Position numbers and translations under genes: made by a program | Notes under the pieces: model-generated | Seen by the model: only the letters and a program-made list of their open reading frames with translations | Databases searched by the model: none | What the model was told of the DNA's origin: nothing | Part shown: positions 48,291 through 58,719 of the stretch, piece by piece | Layout of the letters: each line of letters opens with the position of its first letter | Position numbering within the stretch: position 1 is the first letter of the stretch | Origin: Rhodobacter sp. | GTDB lineage: Bacteria; Pseudomonadota; Alphaproteobacteria; Rhodobacterales; Rhodobacteraceae | Direction: 5' to 3' | DNA length: 64,000 nt | NCBI GenBank assembly: GCA_030066215.1 | Contig: JASJCA010000005.1 | Span: forward strand, 1-64,000

Positions 48291-48825
48291 CGAGGCAGGC
48301 ATAGGCACCGGCGCCAAACAGCCGAAAGGTGGCAGCCCGGGGGAGATCGAACTGCAGGACATCCTGCTGCTGGTTGGACGCCTCAACTATGCGTGGACCA
48401 ACACGGAAAGCCTTTTGATCCACCTCATAGCCGGATTGGCAAAGGTGGAAAAAGATGTCGCTGTCGTCATCTTCCTGACGCTGAGCACGACCCGGGCGCG
48501 AACCGATCTGGTCGATCGCCTTGCGAAGATGCCGGGCTTTCCGAAAGACAAGCGCGACGAAATCCTGGCGTTGACGTCCGGGCTGATGAAAGAGGGCGCG
48601 CTTCGGAACAAATACAACCATTGCATCTATTCCTTCGACCCCGAGGGCGGAAGGATTCAGACGATCATGATGCGGATCCATGACCGAAAGGACGAGATAC
48701 GCGTCGGCAAGACAGAGACCGTGAACAACGCCGAGGTCGCCAACATAGACGCCTGCATTTCACGTCTGGAAAAACTCAACACGAAGATCTGGCAGACCGT
48801 TCAAAAGTTCGGCTTTCCCATCTGA
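48283..48825 (+). CDS. hypothetical protein
   Basis: 180-aa ORF overlapping the LuxR gene end by 8 nt (GTG start). Confidence 0.55.
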   Translation: MTDEAGIGTGAKQPKGGSPGEIELQDILLLVGRLNYAWTNTESLLIHLIAGLAKVEKDVAVVIFLTLSTTRARTDLVDRLAKMPGFPKDKRDEILALTSGLMKEGALRNKYNHCIYSFDPEGGRIQTIMMRIHDRKDEIRVGKTETVNNAEVANIDACISRLEKLNTKIWQTVQKFGFPI

Positions 48826-49221
48826 TCGGGCACATGACGTTACAGATTCCGCTGGGCTGCTGACCAACCCAAATTGATTTGATCGGCAAGCGCTCTCTGG
48901 CCGTGGATTTTGAATGAAGCCCGACCGAGACACCTTGGTAGCCAAAGAAAATATGTACCTTTAAAACACCGATTCGTAGTCTCTCGCGACTTGCACGTAT
49001 AGCGTGCACTTGGCTGGACTTTGCCCCACAAAGAGATTTGAAAATGAGCCCTTCGGGACATTCGCTGGCAGGATTGCAACCACATGCTTAGTCCATCGTA
49101 GCTGTTGCGCAACGATGGGCAACAAAACCGAATTTGCCCAAAAATCGCCCCAATTGACCGATTATCAAGCCATTCAACGAAACAAAATGCCCGGGACAGC
49201 CCGGCGAAAGAGAGCAGGACG

Positions 49222-50592
49222 GTGGGAACGGGGCAGTTAACCAAACTGGTCGGATCGACTGTATTGGCGGGTCAATTGGCCGCCTGTTCGGTTGGCCCGG
49301 AATACAAGCAGCCGACAATGGACACTCCTCCGCGTTTCTCGGTGCTTGCTGCCGACGCGAAGAAACCCGTGCCGACGGCGCCTTGGTGGCAAGGGTTCAA
49401 GGATCCGGTACTGGACGAACTGGTCTCGCGGGCGCTGCGCGACAACATACGGCTGAACCAAGCCAGGCGCCGTGTCGACGAGGCCGAGGCGCTGGCCCTC
49501 ACCGCGGTGCCGTTTGTCGACGTGAACGGGCGCGTGGAATCACAGCTTGCGTCGAGCAATGTCGGAGACGACCGTTCGCTGGCGTCGGCCACCGGCTTTG
49601 CCACATTCTTCGGTCCCCGCAAACATCGGATCGACGTAGCCCAAGCCCGCGTAGACCTGGCGCGCGCCGAGCGCGACGGCGCCCGTTTGCTGCTATTGTC
49701 GAACCTTATTTCCGCCTATATCGACCTGCGATTTGTCCAAGAACGGCTGGCGTTGAAACAACGCGAACGCCAATCCTGGCTGCGCACATTGCGGGACTTG
49801 CGGTCCCTGCAGGCGCAAGGCGCCACCACCCGGCTGGACATCGTGCAACCCAAAGCGGCCCTCGCCGTAACCGAGGCGGAAATCGCCAATCTCTTCAGCG
49901 AGATCACCCGCCAAAAGAACCGCATCGCAACACTTTTGGGCGCTCCGGCCGGTGTCACCAAGCTCGATCTTGGCTACGGCGGGCAGCAGCCGATGCCGCA
50001 TTTCAGCGTCGCCGCCGGGGTGCCAGCTGATCTGATAAGCAACCGCCCGGACATTCGCAGTGCAGAGCGCAACTATCGGGTTGCCGTTGCTGAGATCGGT
50101 GTAGCTGAGGCATTGCGCTATCCAACGCTGACACTGTCGGGCACGGTATCGGTCCGGTCCGATACTGACCCAGTGACGGGCGGCCTTGGTGTGCTCGGCG
50201 CGAATATCCCGATTTTTGACCAGGGCGGCCGACAAGCGACGGTCACCGCACGTGAGATACAGGCCAACATCGCATTCTTGGAATGGAAAGCGCGGGTGCT
50301 GGCGGCAATCGAAGAAGTGGAAACCCTACTTGCCTCTATGGGCAACACAGAAAAGGCCATCTCGGCCTCTCGCCAGGGTGTTGCACTTAACTCAGAGGCG
50401 GTGAGTTTGGCGCGAAAGCTTTTGCGAGCGCAGGAGATTTCGGTGTTGGACTTCGTGGGATTGCAACGCAACTTGTTGAATGCGCAGGCGGACCTGGCGC
50501 AGAACCGGCGCCAGGCAGCCGCGAATTACGTTGCCCTGCAACTTGCTGTCGGAGCTGGGAGCGTCTCGACAGCGATCGTTCCCGCCTACTGA
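49222..50592 (+). CDS. efflux outer-membrane lipoprotein, TolC/NodT type
   Basis: Lipobox LAGQLAACSVGPEYKQP; PWWQGFKDPVLDELVSRAL, NRPDIRSAERNYRVAVAEIGVAEALRYPTLTLSG; GTG start proposed (ORF track 49105). Confidence 0.88.
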   Translation: MGTGQLTKLVGSTVLAGQLAACSVGPEYKQPTMDTPPRFSVLAADAKKPVPTAPWWQGFKDPVLDELVSRALRDNIRLNQARRRVDEAEALALTAVPFVDVNGRVESQLASSNVGDDRSLASATGFATFFGPRKHRIDVAQARVDLARAERDGARLLLLSNLISAYIDLRFVQERLALKQRERQSWLRTLRDLRSLQAQGATTRLDIVQPKAALAVTEAEIANLFSEITRQKNRIATLLGAPAGVTKLDLGYGGQQPMPHFSVAAGVPADLISNRPDIRSAERNYRVAVAEIGVAEALRYPTLTLSGTVSVRSDTDPVTGGLGVLGANIPIFDQGGRQATVTAREIQANIAFLEWKARVLAAIEEVETLLASMGNTEKAISASRQGVALNSEAVSLARKLLRAQEISVLDFVGLQRNLLNAQADLAQNRRQAAANYVALQLAVGAGSVSTAIVPAY

Positions 50593-50760
50593 TTTGGGGT
50601 CTTTCAGCCCGATCACAGCGAAGCTGCCGATGCTTGGGCGGGTCCTCAGCCGAACGCTTTGCTTGGCCAACTGATCGGTGCGAACGCCCTTTGCTGGGTG
50701 ACTTCGGATGATGGGGGGCCGCGATCCGAACCAGCCGCCGAAATCGGCGCGCTCGAAGAT

Positions 50761-51603
50761 CTAGTTGCGCAGTGCCGCGATACGCTTCGGGCCCGTCCTA
50801 GAAACAACCTCCTCGAACGCCTCCCCAACCGCAGTTGGCCTCAGCCCGTCATCAACCAGATTGATTTCGGGACGGCGTCCTTTCCATGGGTAAGGGTTAG
50901 CCGCGAACCAGGCATGACGCTCGACAAATGGCAGGTCTTCCATCATTAAAATGGCCGCTTCGACGAAGGCCGCATTCTGCGCATAGGTGACGGCCCGGGA
51001 CCTCTTCCAGTCGATGCGCGCAAATTCCGTGACCCAGATCGGCCGCCGGTACTCGGCATAGACAGCCTTCAGCCAAGACTTGAACTCCGCCACATCGCCG
51101 TTGGTCGAATAGTAATGTACGGCCATGAAATCGACCCGGAGACCGCGGGCCGCAGCGGCGGACATGAAACGTCTCTGCCACGAGCCTCGACCCAAAGTCC
51201 CGCCCCGGGTCGTGGCCGGGCTCCCCAATCGCAATCCGCGGGCTTCCAGTTGCGGCCAAAGTGCGATTGCTTGGGCAACGGTTAGGTTGGCTTGATGGCT
51301 GCCGCGCCCATCCGGTTCGTTGAACCCCAGCAAAGTGGTGACCGGCAGGTCGGATGAGATCTTGTCCCGCACATTCTCGGCGCTGTGGATCATCGGAACG
51401 AATTCCACTGACCGACGCTGCCCGCCGGCGTGCCAGATTTGGTCGGCCCGCCAATTGTAATACCAGCCAAGGGCGCGCGTGCGTTCAATCCACTCCAGCA
51501 TGGTGAAGCGCGAGTTCTCCCATGCACCGATGCCGGCCTTTTGGGCCATGGCGGAACTGGCGAACAAAAGGAGGAATACTGCGACCAGCGCCTGTTTGAT
51601 CAT
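50761..51603 (-). CDS. exported glycosyl hydrolase (GH128/Asl1-like catalytic core)
   Basis: Signal peptide MIKQALVAVFLLLFASSAMAQ; TTLLGFNEPDGRGSHQANLT, DFMAVHYYSTNGDVAEFKSWL, PIWVTEFA. Confidence 0.8.
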   Translation of the reverse strand: MIKQALVAVFLLLFASSAMAQKAGIGAWENSRFTMLEWIERTRALGWYYNWRADQIWHAGGQRRSVEFVPMIHSAENVRDKISSDLPVTTLLGFNEPDGRGSHQANLTVAQAIALWPQLEARGLRLGSPATTRGGTLGRGSWQRRFMSAAAARGLRVDFMAVHYYSTNGDVAEFKSWLKAVYAEYRRPIWVTEFARIDWKRSRAVTYAQNAAFVEAAILMMEDLPFVERHAWFAANPYPWKGRRPEINLVDDGLRPTAVGEAFEEVVSRTGPKRIAALRN

Positions 51604-51906
51604 GTCTGCCTCGTGCGGTTTTTTCGCGAGAGGCTAGGAACGGAATTCGGCGAATCTCGGGTTGGAACGGGGCAAGATTGGGGCAAACAACAGCAAGCAC
51701 AGGGTTGTGCGCGACGCGGATTCTCGAAGCGATACGAAGTGTGAGGTCAGAGCTTGGATCCCCACCGTCTGGCCAGATCGCCAAGCCACGGCGATCGTGG
51801 AGTTGCATCAACCGGTGCAGCTCGGTTCAGAATGACGGATGTTTGGATTCTAACGCGTTGAGTGCTATCAATCAGTTCGGAGCATTGGTTCATGTGGGGG
51901 AGAAAA

Positions 51907-52575
51907 ATGCAGTGGATTCTTGGGATTATCGTATCGGGCTCGGTATTCCTTGCGGTGCCGACCACCGCTATCGCGCAATCCGACGACTTGCCGTTGCCGA
52001 AACTGGAATTCTGCGATCCGTTGCTGAATACCGGCGCCGATGAGGCCGAGGACGAAGGCGATGAGGACGTCCTGCTGACCCGCAAACGGCGTTACGATTT
52101 GGAGCAAAGCGAATTCCTGGAATCCGAGCAGGCGATCATGGATGCGCTTTACGAAGAGAAATGGGACCTCAACACCGGCCAATCCATCCCGCGCACCGAC
52201 CTCTGCGCGAGTGAGCCGAACTATCTTATTCACTGGGCAGAATTAACCAGCAAGAACGAGCAAGGCGAGATCGTGGTGCTTGCCGAGGGGACCTTTCGGT
52301 TCCAGAAAGACAAGACATTCGAGTATGTCTACAAAGACCGCCCCTATTACGGGACTTGGGGGATTTCAGACTTTTGGATCTGGCTAAAGGCGGACTGGCT
52401 GAACGAAGGCGAACCCATCGTCGCAAAGGTCGAGATGGTGCGGACGCCGGTCGAGGTGACCTATTCCGACGGTGAGACCGAGTCCTACATCGATGAGGTT
52501 TTCCGCATAGGTTGGTTTCGCTTCACGCGAATTGAAACGACCGAAAAGGGCAAAATCCACGATTGTGCATGTTGA
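51907..52575 (+). CDS. hypothetical exported protein
   Basis: Signal peptide MQWILGIIVSGSVFLAVPTTAIAQ; no recognised domain. Confidence 0.65.
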   Translation: MQWILGIIVSGSVFLAVPTTAIAQSDDLPLPKLEFCDPLLNTGADEAEDEGDEDVLLTRKRRYDLEQSEFLESEQAIMDALYEEKWDLNTGQSIPRTDLCASEPNYLIHWAELTSKNEQGEIVVLAEGTFRFQKDKTFEYVYKDRPYYGTWGISDFWIWLKADWLNEGEPIVAKVEMVRTPVEVTYSDGETESYIDEVFRIGWFRFTRIETTEKGKIHDCAC

Positions 52576-52733
52576 TCCCTGTTCCGCCAGCATGAGCCGA
52601 AGCTGCGCCGCATTCGCGCCGCTAAGCAAACGGAGGTCTGAGGTTGGGCTCAAACCCCTAGAGGTGCCGGTGCATAAGGGCGAAGCATTGGCGGAGACTC
52701 AAACGCGCGCCATCGCGCGTGACGCTCCCAACT

Positions 52734-52872
52734 AAATGGCATCGTCGGATTGCCCTCTGCCCGGGGGGCGCATCTCCCGGAACCCGGCGTTGAAGCTTTC
52801 GCAGTGGCCATTGTCCTATAGTGATCCTGTTTCGATGAAGGCAGTCTTGGCACCGGCTGCTGGGATCCAAAA
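52734..52872 (-). pseudogene. IS3-family transposase (orfB) C-terminal remnant
   Basis: Reverse-strand translation WIPAAGAKTAFIETGSL*DNGHCESFNAGFREMRPPGRGQSDDAI* resembles IS3 'GAKTAYIEPGSPWENGYCESFNARFRDE'; internal stop. Confidence 0.65.
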
Positions 52873-53038
52873 ACGCGATTGGTATCAAGCGCCTAACACC
52901 AAGGCCCGTCAGGCGCCTCAAGCCGACATGTGCCCAATGTTGGCAATTTGCGGTCATGGTTGATCTCTGTCATCCCCGATGGCAGATATTTTGGGTATGA
53001 GACTCCGCATTGATTTCCATAAGCGGAAGGTTTCATCG

Positions 53039-53329
53039 ATGTCGCAGACAGAGGACTACGAACGGGCCAAACGGCGCGCCGAGGCCAAGTACCAATTCTA
53101 CGTTCATGCCGCCGTCTATGTCGCGGTCATGGCGTTGCTGGTGATCATCGACATGCTCACGTCGCCCGGATCCACCTGGTCCATCTGGCCGCTGATCGGT
53201 TGGGGCCTGGCCGTTGCGCTGCACGCCGCGCGGGTCTTCGTTTTCGCCGACAAAGGCGCGATCGTCGATGCTCTTACCGAACAGGAGCTGCGGAATTCGG
53301 GGGACGATAAGCGCGACAGCGGCGTGTAG
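53039..53329 (+). CDS. 2TM domain-containing protein
   Basis: YERAKRRAEAKYQFYVHAAVYVAVMALLVIIDML...WPLIGWGLAVALHAARVFVF. Confidence 0.75.
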   Translation: MSQTEDYERAKRRAEAKYQFYVHAAVYVAVMALLVIIDMLTSPGSTWSIWPLIGWGLAVALHAARVFVFADKGAIVDALTEQELRNSGDDKRDSGV

Positions 53330-53346
53330 CGAGAGGTCCCAACGCA

Positions 53347-54582
53347 ATGACAGAGCGCCCGTTTGACATCGTTCTGTGGGGGGCGACTGGTGCCACTGGG
53401 CGCCGCGCCGCGCACCATCTGGCCAGGCGTTGCGGGGAACAGAACCTGCGGCTGGCGATCGGTGGAAGAAACCGCGAGAAACTGGAGGCCGTGCGCGCAG
53501 AGCTGCCCGAGGCGAGCAACCCGATCCCGCTGGTGGTGGGCGACAGCCATGACGCCGCGTTTCTGGCAGACGTGACGGCCAAGGCGACGGTGGTGGCGTC
53601 CACGGTCGGGCCCTTCGCGCTCTATGGCAGCGCGCTTGTCGCGGCGTGCGTGGAGAACGGCACGCAGTACTGCGATCTGACGGCCGAGCCGCAATGGATG
53701 CGCGCGATGATCGACGCGCATGAGGCCAAGGCGCGCGAAACCGGCGCTCGGATCGTGCATGCCTGCGGGCACGACTCGATCCCGTCCGATCTTGGCGTGC
53801 AGTTCCTGCAAGACGCCGCGCTGGAGCGCTATGGCAAGCCCTGCAAACGTGTTGCCACCCGGGTCACGCGGATGAAGGGTGGCTTCAGCGGTGGCACGGC
53901 CGCGAGTTTCCTCAATGCGATGAAGCTTCGCGAGACCGACCCGAACTTCAGCCAGTTGTCAGTGGATCCCTATGCGCTCTGCCCCGAAGGCGAACGGGAT
54001 GGTCCTGATGGCCCCGACCGTATGATGCCGATCGAGGTCACCTGGGATGCGGACCTGCAGGCTTGGACCAAGCCCTATTTTATGGGGCCGATGAATTCAA
54101 AGGTGGTGCGGCGCACCAACGCGATCATGGGGTATCCCTATGGCCGCGACTTCAGCTATCAGGAGACCGGGTTGACCCGAGGCGGGATCGGCGGATGGTG
54201 GGCGGCCATGAGAAGCACGCTGTTCGGCCGGCTATTTCTGACCGCAATGGCGATCCCAGCAACACGTAGAATTCTTCAGCGCAAGGTGCTGCCGAAGTCT
54301 GGCGAAGGGCCAAGCAAGGAGGTCCGCGAGTCCGGTTCCTACGAATTGGTGCTAGTCGGAGAAATGCCGGACGGCACCACTCTCAAGGCCCGGATCACGG
54401 GTCAGGGAGATCCCGGCGTGCGTTCCACAACGCTCATGCTGACCGAAGCGGCCCTGTGTCTGGCCGAGGCCGCGGACAGGATGCCGGTGGGCGGCGGCTT
54501 TTGGACCCCGGCCGCCGCAATGGGCGCGCTCTTGCGCGACCGGATCACAAAGCATGCGGGGCTGAGCTTCGAGATCATCTGA
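53347..54582 (+). CDS. saccharopine dehydrogenase-like / trans-acting enoyl reductase family protein
   Basis: FDIVLWGATGATGRRAAHHLARR; YCDLTAEPQWMRAMIDAH; HACGHDSIPSDLG. Confidence 0.87.
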   Translation: MTERPFDIVLWGATGATGRRAAHHLARRCGEQNLRLAIGGRNREKLEAVRAELPEASNPIPLVVGDSHDAAFLADVTAKATVVASTVGPFALYGSALVAACVENGTQYCDLTAEPQWMRAMIDAHEAKARETGARIVHACGHDSIPSDLGVQFLQDAALERYGKPCKRVATRVTRMKGGFSGGTAASFLNAMKLRETDPNFSQLSVDPYALCPEGERDGPDGPDRMMPIEVTWDADLQAWTKPYFMGPMNSKVVRRTNAIMGYPYGRDFSYQETGLTRGGIGGWWAAMRSTLFGRLFLTAMAIPATRRILQRKVLPKSGEGPSKEVRESGSYELVLVGEMPDGTTLKARITGQGDPGVRSTTLMLTEAALCLAEAADRMPVGGGFWTPAAAMGALLRDRITKHAGLSFEII

Positions 54583-54607
54583 CCGGGCCTTGAAGTACAC
54601 CTTCAGA

Positions 54608-55396
54608 TCACAGAGTGTCGTACGGCCTTGGCTGTGTTCCATCCACATCAGTGAAGCCGAAGTCCCGCGCCAACAGGGCCGCTTCCTGGATCTGGCCGGA
54701 TCGGGACATGACATCGGGGTCGGCCGCTAGGGCCGCGACGGCGCGTCCAACAAACTGGGCCGTTTCGCGCTTTGGCATTTCTCCCTTCTTCTTGTCGATC
54801 ACATGACCTGGATAGAGCGACATCACGGCGACCCCGTGTTGCCTCAACTCATGGGCCATGTCGCGGTTCATCGCGTCGGTTGCGGCTTTCGCGGCGCCGT
54901 AGGCGACATTGCCATAGTACTTCCGGGCCGCGTAGAACGAGACGTTCACGATCAATCCGGAGCCTTGCGCAACCATGATCGGCGCGGCGCAGTTTGCCGC
55001 CACATAGCTCGACCGAACGCTGACTTGGTGCATCTCGTTCCACAGATCGAGGGGCTGGGTCCAGAACGGGTCCTTCCACCTGAACCCCTTGTTGGCAGAG
55101 CGGTTGCGCAGCCGGACGTAGCCACCCCAGGCGTTGTTGACCAGGATGTCCAGCCGCCCCGATTGGCTTACGATCCGATCGAAGACGGCCGAGACAGCCG
55201 TGTCGTCACCATGATCGCACACGACGGCGACGCCTTGGCCGCCTGCTTCGGTGATATGCCTTACACCCCGATCGGTGATTGTGCGGCCGGTCACGTAGAC
55301 CGTTGCGCCTGCCTCGCCGAGGCCCAGAGCGATCCCTTTGCCAACGCTGCGTGTTCCTCCCGTCACCAGGGCGACTTTTCCGGTCAACGGGCGCAT
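54608..55396 (-). CDS. SDR family oxidoreductase
   Basis: KVALVTGGTRSVGKGIALGLGEAGATVYVTGR; LDILVNNAWGG; YGAAKAATDAMNRDMAHEL. Confidence 0.9.
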   Translation of the reverse strand: MRPLTGKVALVTGGTRSVGKGIALGLGEAGATVYVTGRTITDRGVRHITEAGGQGVAVVCDHGDDTAVSAVFDRIVSQSGRLDILVNNAWGGYVRLRNRSANKGFRWKDPFWTQPLDLWNEMHQVSVRSSYVAANCAAPIMVAQGSGLIVNVSFYAARKYYGNVAYGAAKAATDAMNRDMAHELRQHGVAVMSLYPGHVIDKKKGEMPKRETAQFVGRAVAALAADPDVMSRSGQIQEAALLARDFGFTDVDGTQPRPYDTL

Positions 55397-55403
55397 TCCG
55401 CGC

Positions 55404-55733
55404 TCACCCGCTCGCGGCCGTCGACAGGGCGTTCAGCACAAGAACCCCGGCAAGAATCAAACCGATCCCGAGATACGCGTAGCCGTCAAGCGACTGGCCA
55501 AAAACAACGGCCCCCATCAGCGTGACACCCGCAATGCCGCCACCGGCCCAGACCGAATAAGCGATCCCAAGGGGCATGGTGCGCACGACAAGCGACATCA
55601 CGTAGAACGCGACGGCAAAGCAGATCAGCGTCAGACCGGCATAGCCGATCTTGGTGAACCCGTCCGACAGCTTGAGCGATGCGCTGGCGAGGATCTCGAT
55701 GCCGACCCCGATTGCCAGTAAGACCCAGTGCAT
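55404..55733 (-). CDS. SMR-family multidrug efflux protein
   Basis: LLAIGVGIEILASASLKLSDGFTKIGYAGLTLICFAVAFYVMSLVVRTMPLGIAYSVWAGGGI. Confidence 0.9.
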   Translation of the reverse strand: MHWVLLAIGVGIEILASASLKLSDGFTKIGYAGLTLICFAVAFYVMSLVVRTMPLGIAYSVWAGGGIAGVTLMGAVVFGQSLDGYAYLGIGLILAGVLVLNALSTAASG

Positions 55734-55788
55734 TGAAAACTCCTTTCATTCGAGAACCGAAAATTCGGGGCGGCGCGGTCGCCCGGCG

Positions 55789-57342
55789 TCACCCCGTGAT
55801 TTGTTTCAACACCTTTGCATCGACACAGGCGGCTCCAAGAAGTCCGCCCATAAACGCGCCCGGAATGCCTGGGCTCGCCACGTCCTGGCCCGCAAGGAAA
55901 AGGCCAGGGATCGGTGTCTGTGCCCGCAGCGCGTCGCACATGACACGCTCGGGGGTCACGTCGAGGCCGTAGAACGCCCCCTTGCGATGCCCGGTGAAGG
56001 AGACGGTCAAAAGCGGCGTGGCCAGGTCTCGGTACACCACCAGCTTGGCCAGACCCGGGAAGTAGCTCTCGAACTGCGCCATGATCGTTTCCTCGGCCCG
56101 GCGCTTGAAGTCGGCGTAGTCGTCGCCGCCCGTGCCCGGCGGCTGGTCCGCCCATTGGGCGACCGTGGACCAATCGGCCCAGACCAACAATTGTCCCATG
56201 TGCTTCTGCCGCGGGCCCGGATCGTGCGCCGGGTTCTTGAGCGATCCGAATGACGCGGTCATGTGGGGCGGTGGTGCGTCTGGCGCATCCGTCCAAACAA
56301 CGTCGGCCTCTCCTGTCGGAAAGAACCAATGGTTGGCTTTGGTGGCGCCGGCGGCCTCGATGTCGCCCTCGAAGCCGAGGAACACGGTGAAATGCGCGAT
56401 GCTGGAGGGCAACGCGCGGATCTGCGCCATCCAGTCCTGGTGCCCGCAGTCTTCGGGCAACAGCGTGTCGATTGTCTCGCGCGCGCCGATATCGGACAGC
56501 ACGGCCTTCGCCCGGATCTCTGTACCGTCATCGGTCGTGACGCCCACAACGGAGCCGCCGTCGAAGAGCAAGCCCTTGACGCGGACGCCCGCGTGGGCCT
56601 CGCCGCCGTGCTTGGCGATGGTCGGGATCATGGCTTCGGCAAACGCGGCGCTGCCCCCAACGGGATACCACGACCCGCTCCACAGGTAGGCCGCGGATAT
56701 CAGGGCGTGCATCGAAAAGCTCGCCTTGCTCGGGCGTCCGCCATGATCGCCCCGCTGCGCGGCCATGGCGGCGGCAAGCCGGGGATCGTCGGTAATCTCG
56801 TCGATGACCTCTTTGGTTGTGCGGGCGCACCATTTCGATATCGCGCGCCGGTTCCACCAGTCGAGCAGATCGCCGGCGATCTCGGGCATTGCCCGGGTCG
56901 GGAATATCTTGAGCACCGCCTCGCGGCCTTCGCGCAACGCTCGGGTCCAGGCCTCGATCGCTTCGGCCTGATCGGGGAAGCGGTCCTTGAGGTCCCGTTC
57001 CTGTGCTTCATAGGGCCGGGACAGCGACAGCGGCTCGTCCGATCCAATGTGCAGAGTGTCGTAGATCGCCCCCAACGACACGAATTCGATGGGCGTGTCG
57101 CACAGCCAATCGAGCAGACCGCGCATGTGATCCCCGGGCGCCACGCCGCTGAGGTAATGCACGCCCACGTCCCAGGTGAACCCGTCGCGGGTAAAGCTGT
57201 GGGTCAGGCCGCCGAGCGTCTGGTGCTGTTCGAGCAGAAGTACCTTTTGCCCGACACGGCTCAACGCCGCGGCAGCTGCCATGCCCCCCATGCCTGAGCC
57301 AATAACGATGACGTCCCAGTGTTCATGATCTGAATTTGGCAT
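55789..57342 (-). CDS. NAD(P)/FAD-dependent oxidoreductase (phytoene desaturase/CrtISO-like)
   Basis: WDVIVIGSGMGGMAAAAALSRVGQKVLLLEQHQTLGGLTHSF; C-terminal GLFLAGQDVASPGIPGAFMGGLL. Confidence 0.87.
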   Translation of the reverse strand: MPNSDHEHWDVIVIGSGMGGMAAAAALSRVGQKVLLLEQHQTLGGLTHSFTRDGFTWDVGVHYLSGVAPGDHMRGLLDWLCDTPIEFVSLGAIYDTLHIGSDEPLSLSRPYEAQERDLKDRFPDQAEAIEAWTRALREGREAVLKIFPTRAMPEIAGDLLDWWNRRAISKWCARTTKEVIDEITDDPRLAAAMAAQRGDHGGRPSKASFSMHALISAAYLWSGSWYPVGGSAAFAEAMIPTIAKHGGEAHAGVRVKGLLFDGGSVVGVTTDDGTEIRAKAVLSDIGARETIDTLLPEDCGHQDWMAQIRALPSSIAHFTVFLGFEGDIEAAGATKANHWFFPTGEADVVWTDAPDAPPPHMTASFGSLKNPAHDPGPRQKHMGQLLVWADWSTVAQWADQPPGTGGDDYADFKRRAEETIMAQFESYFPGLAKLVVYRDLATPLLTVSFTGHRKGAFYGLDVTPERVMCDALRAQTPIPGLFLAGQDVASPGIPGAFMGGLLGAACVDAKVLKQITG

Positions 57343-57600
57343 TGTGCTATCTTTCCGTAATTCAATCGGTCGGCGCATGGCTGGCGGCGCCCTCCCTGAG
57401 AACACGCAAGCGACGCCTCATAAGACAGCAAAGCCAACCTTCCCGGGCAGTTTGGGAAATGCGGCGGCAGTGGCATGCCTATCACCCAGGCGATCTGCAT
57501 ACTTTGACCTGCCTCAACGCGTTCGCGCACGTTCTGCGCCATAAGACCGCGAGCCGGGCGCGTCGGCCGTCCGATCCGGCGTTATTGGAGGGTTCGAGAA

Positions 57601-58136
57601 TGGATGGCGCAGTCCTCTTCGCGACGAAATACGGCAGCACAGCGGAGTACGCCGGGTGGATTGGACAAGCGGCGGGGCTGCCCGTTTTCGATGTCCGGAA
57701 AGAGGCCGTCGACCCGGAAGAGTTTGACTTCCTGATCCTCGTGACCCCGGTGATCTACTACAAACTTCTGATCACGGATTGGGTGCAGAGAAACCTGACC
57801 AAGCTCAACGGAAAACCGATCATCATGGTGACGGTCTCCGGTGCCCCGCCGGGTCCGAAGCTCGATGCCTGGGTGGGCGACAGCCTGCCTGCCGAGTTCA
57901 TCGCCAATGCGACGCATGTCGCACTACGCGGGCGGCAAATCCCGGGCGAGCTTACCTGGTTCGATCGCGCCATGCTGATCATCGCGGCCTGGCGGAACCC
58001 CGATCCCGTGGCGAGCGAGGAAGAGCTCAAGGGGTTTGACTATATGGACAAGGAAAGCATCGCACCGATCGTCGCCCTGGCAAATGAATACAAAGCGCGC
58101 GAGCCCGCGGCCTCTGAAGCCCAGGCGGCGACCTGA
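57601..58136 (+). CDS. flavodoxin-domain protein (HemG-like)
   Basis: VLFATKYGSTAEYAGWIGQAAGLPVFDVRK; DFLILVTPVIYYKLLITDWVQRN. Confidence 0.8.
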
Positions 58137-58308
58137 GACAGCCCATGGCCCGCAAGACCGAAACAGTAGACCCCCGCACCGGCACGCGCGACGCGGAGGC
58201 TGGCCCGCTCTCGGAGGACTTCAAAAGTTCATTTCACGCGATGCGGCACTGCGCGCCAGAAGGCGTGCAAAACTGCTTTGTGTTCTCTATGCCTAGGAGC
58301 TGTCCGCC

Positions 58309-58719
58309 ATGACCAATCCTCATCCGAATGTCGAACTGCTGATGAAGCTCAACCTTCGAGATCTCGATGCATCCGCGGCGCTCTTTTCCGACGACTTCGT
58401 CTGGCACTTCTTCAATCCGAAGCTTCCGGATTTGCAGGGGGATTACTCCGGTGTCGACGGTCTGAAAGCGTTTTTTGGCGCCATGGCGAAGCGGACCAAA
58501 GGTTCGTTCAACGTCCAGCCAGTCTCGATCACACCTGTCGGCAACGAATTGATCGTCGTCCATGTCCGGGACGTGATGCAACTCGAAGGCGAAGCGTTGG
58601 AGGTCGATGCCGTGGTTGTCTGGCGCATTGTGAATGGCCAGATCAGCGAGGCGTGGGACATACCAGCGGTTTATACTACGCCGCCTCGGCTACGCGCTGA
58701 TGAAACCCAGACGCGATAA
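58309..58719 (+). CDS. SnoaL-like/NTF2-fold nuclear transport factor 2 family protein
   Basis: FSDDFVWHFFNPKLPDLQGDYSGVDGLKAFFGAM...ALEVDAVVVWRIVNGQISEAWDIP. Confidence 0.8.
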   Translation: MTNPHPNVELLMKLNLRDLDASAALFSDDFVWHFFNPKLPDLQGDYSGVDGLKAFFGAMAKRTKGSFNVQPVSITPVGNELIVVHVRDVMQLEGEALEVDAVVVWRIVNGQISEAWDIPAVYTTPPRLRADETQTR

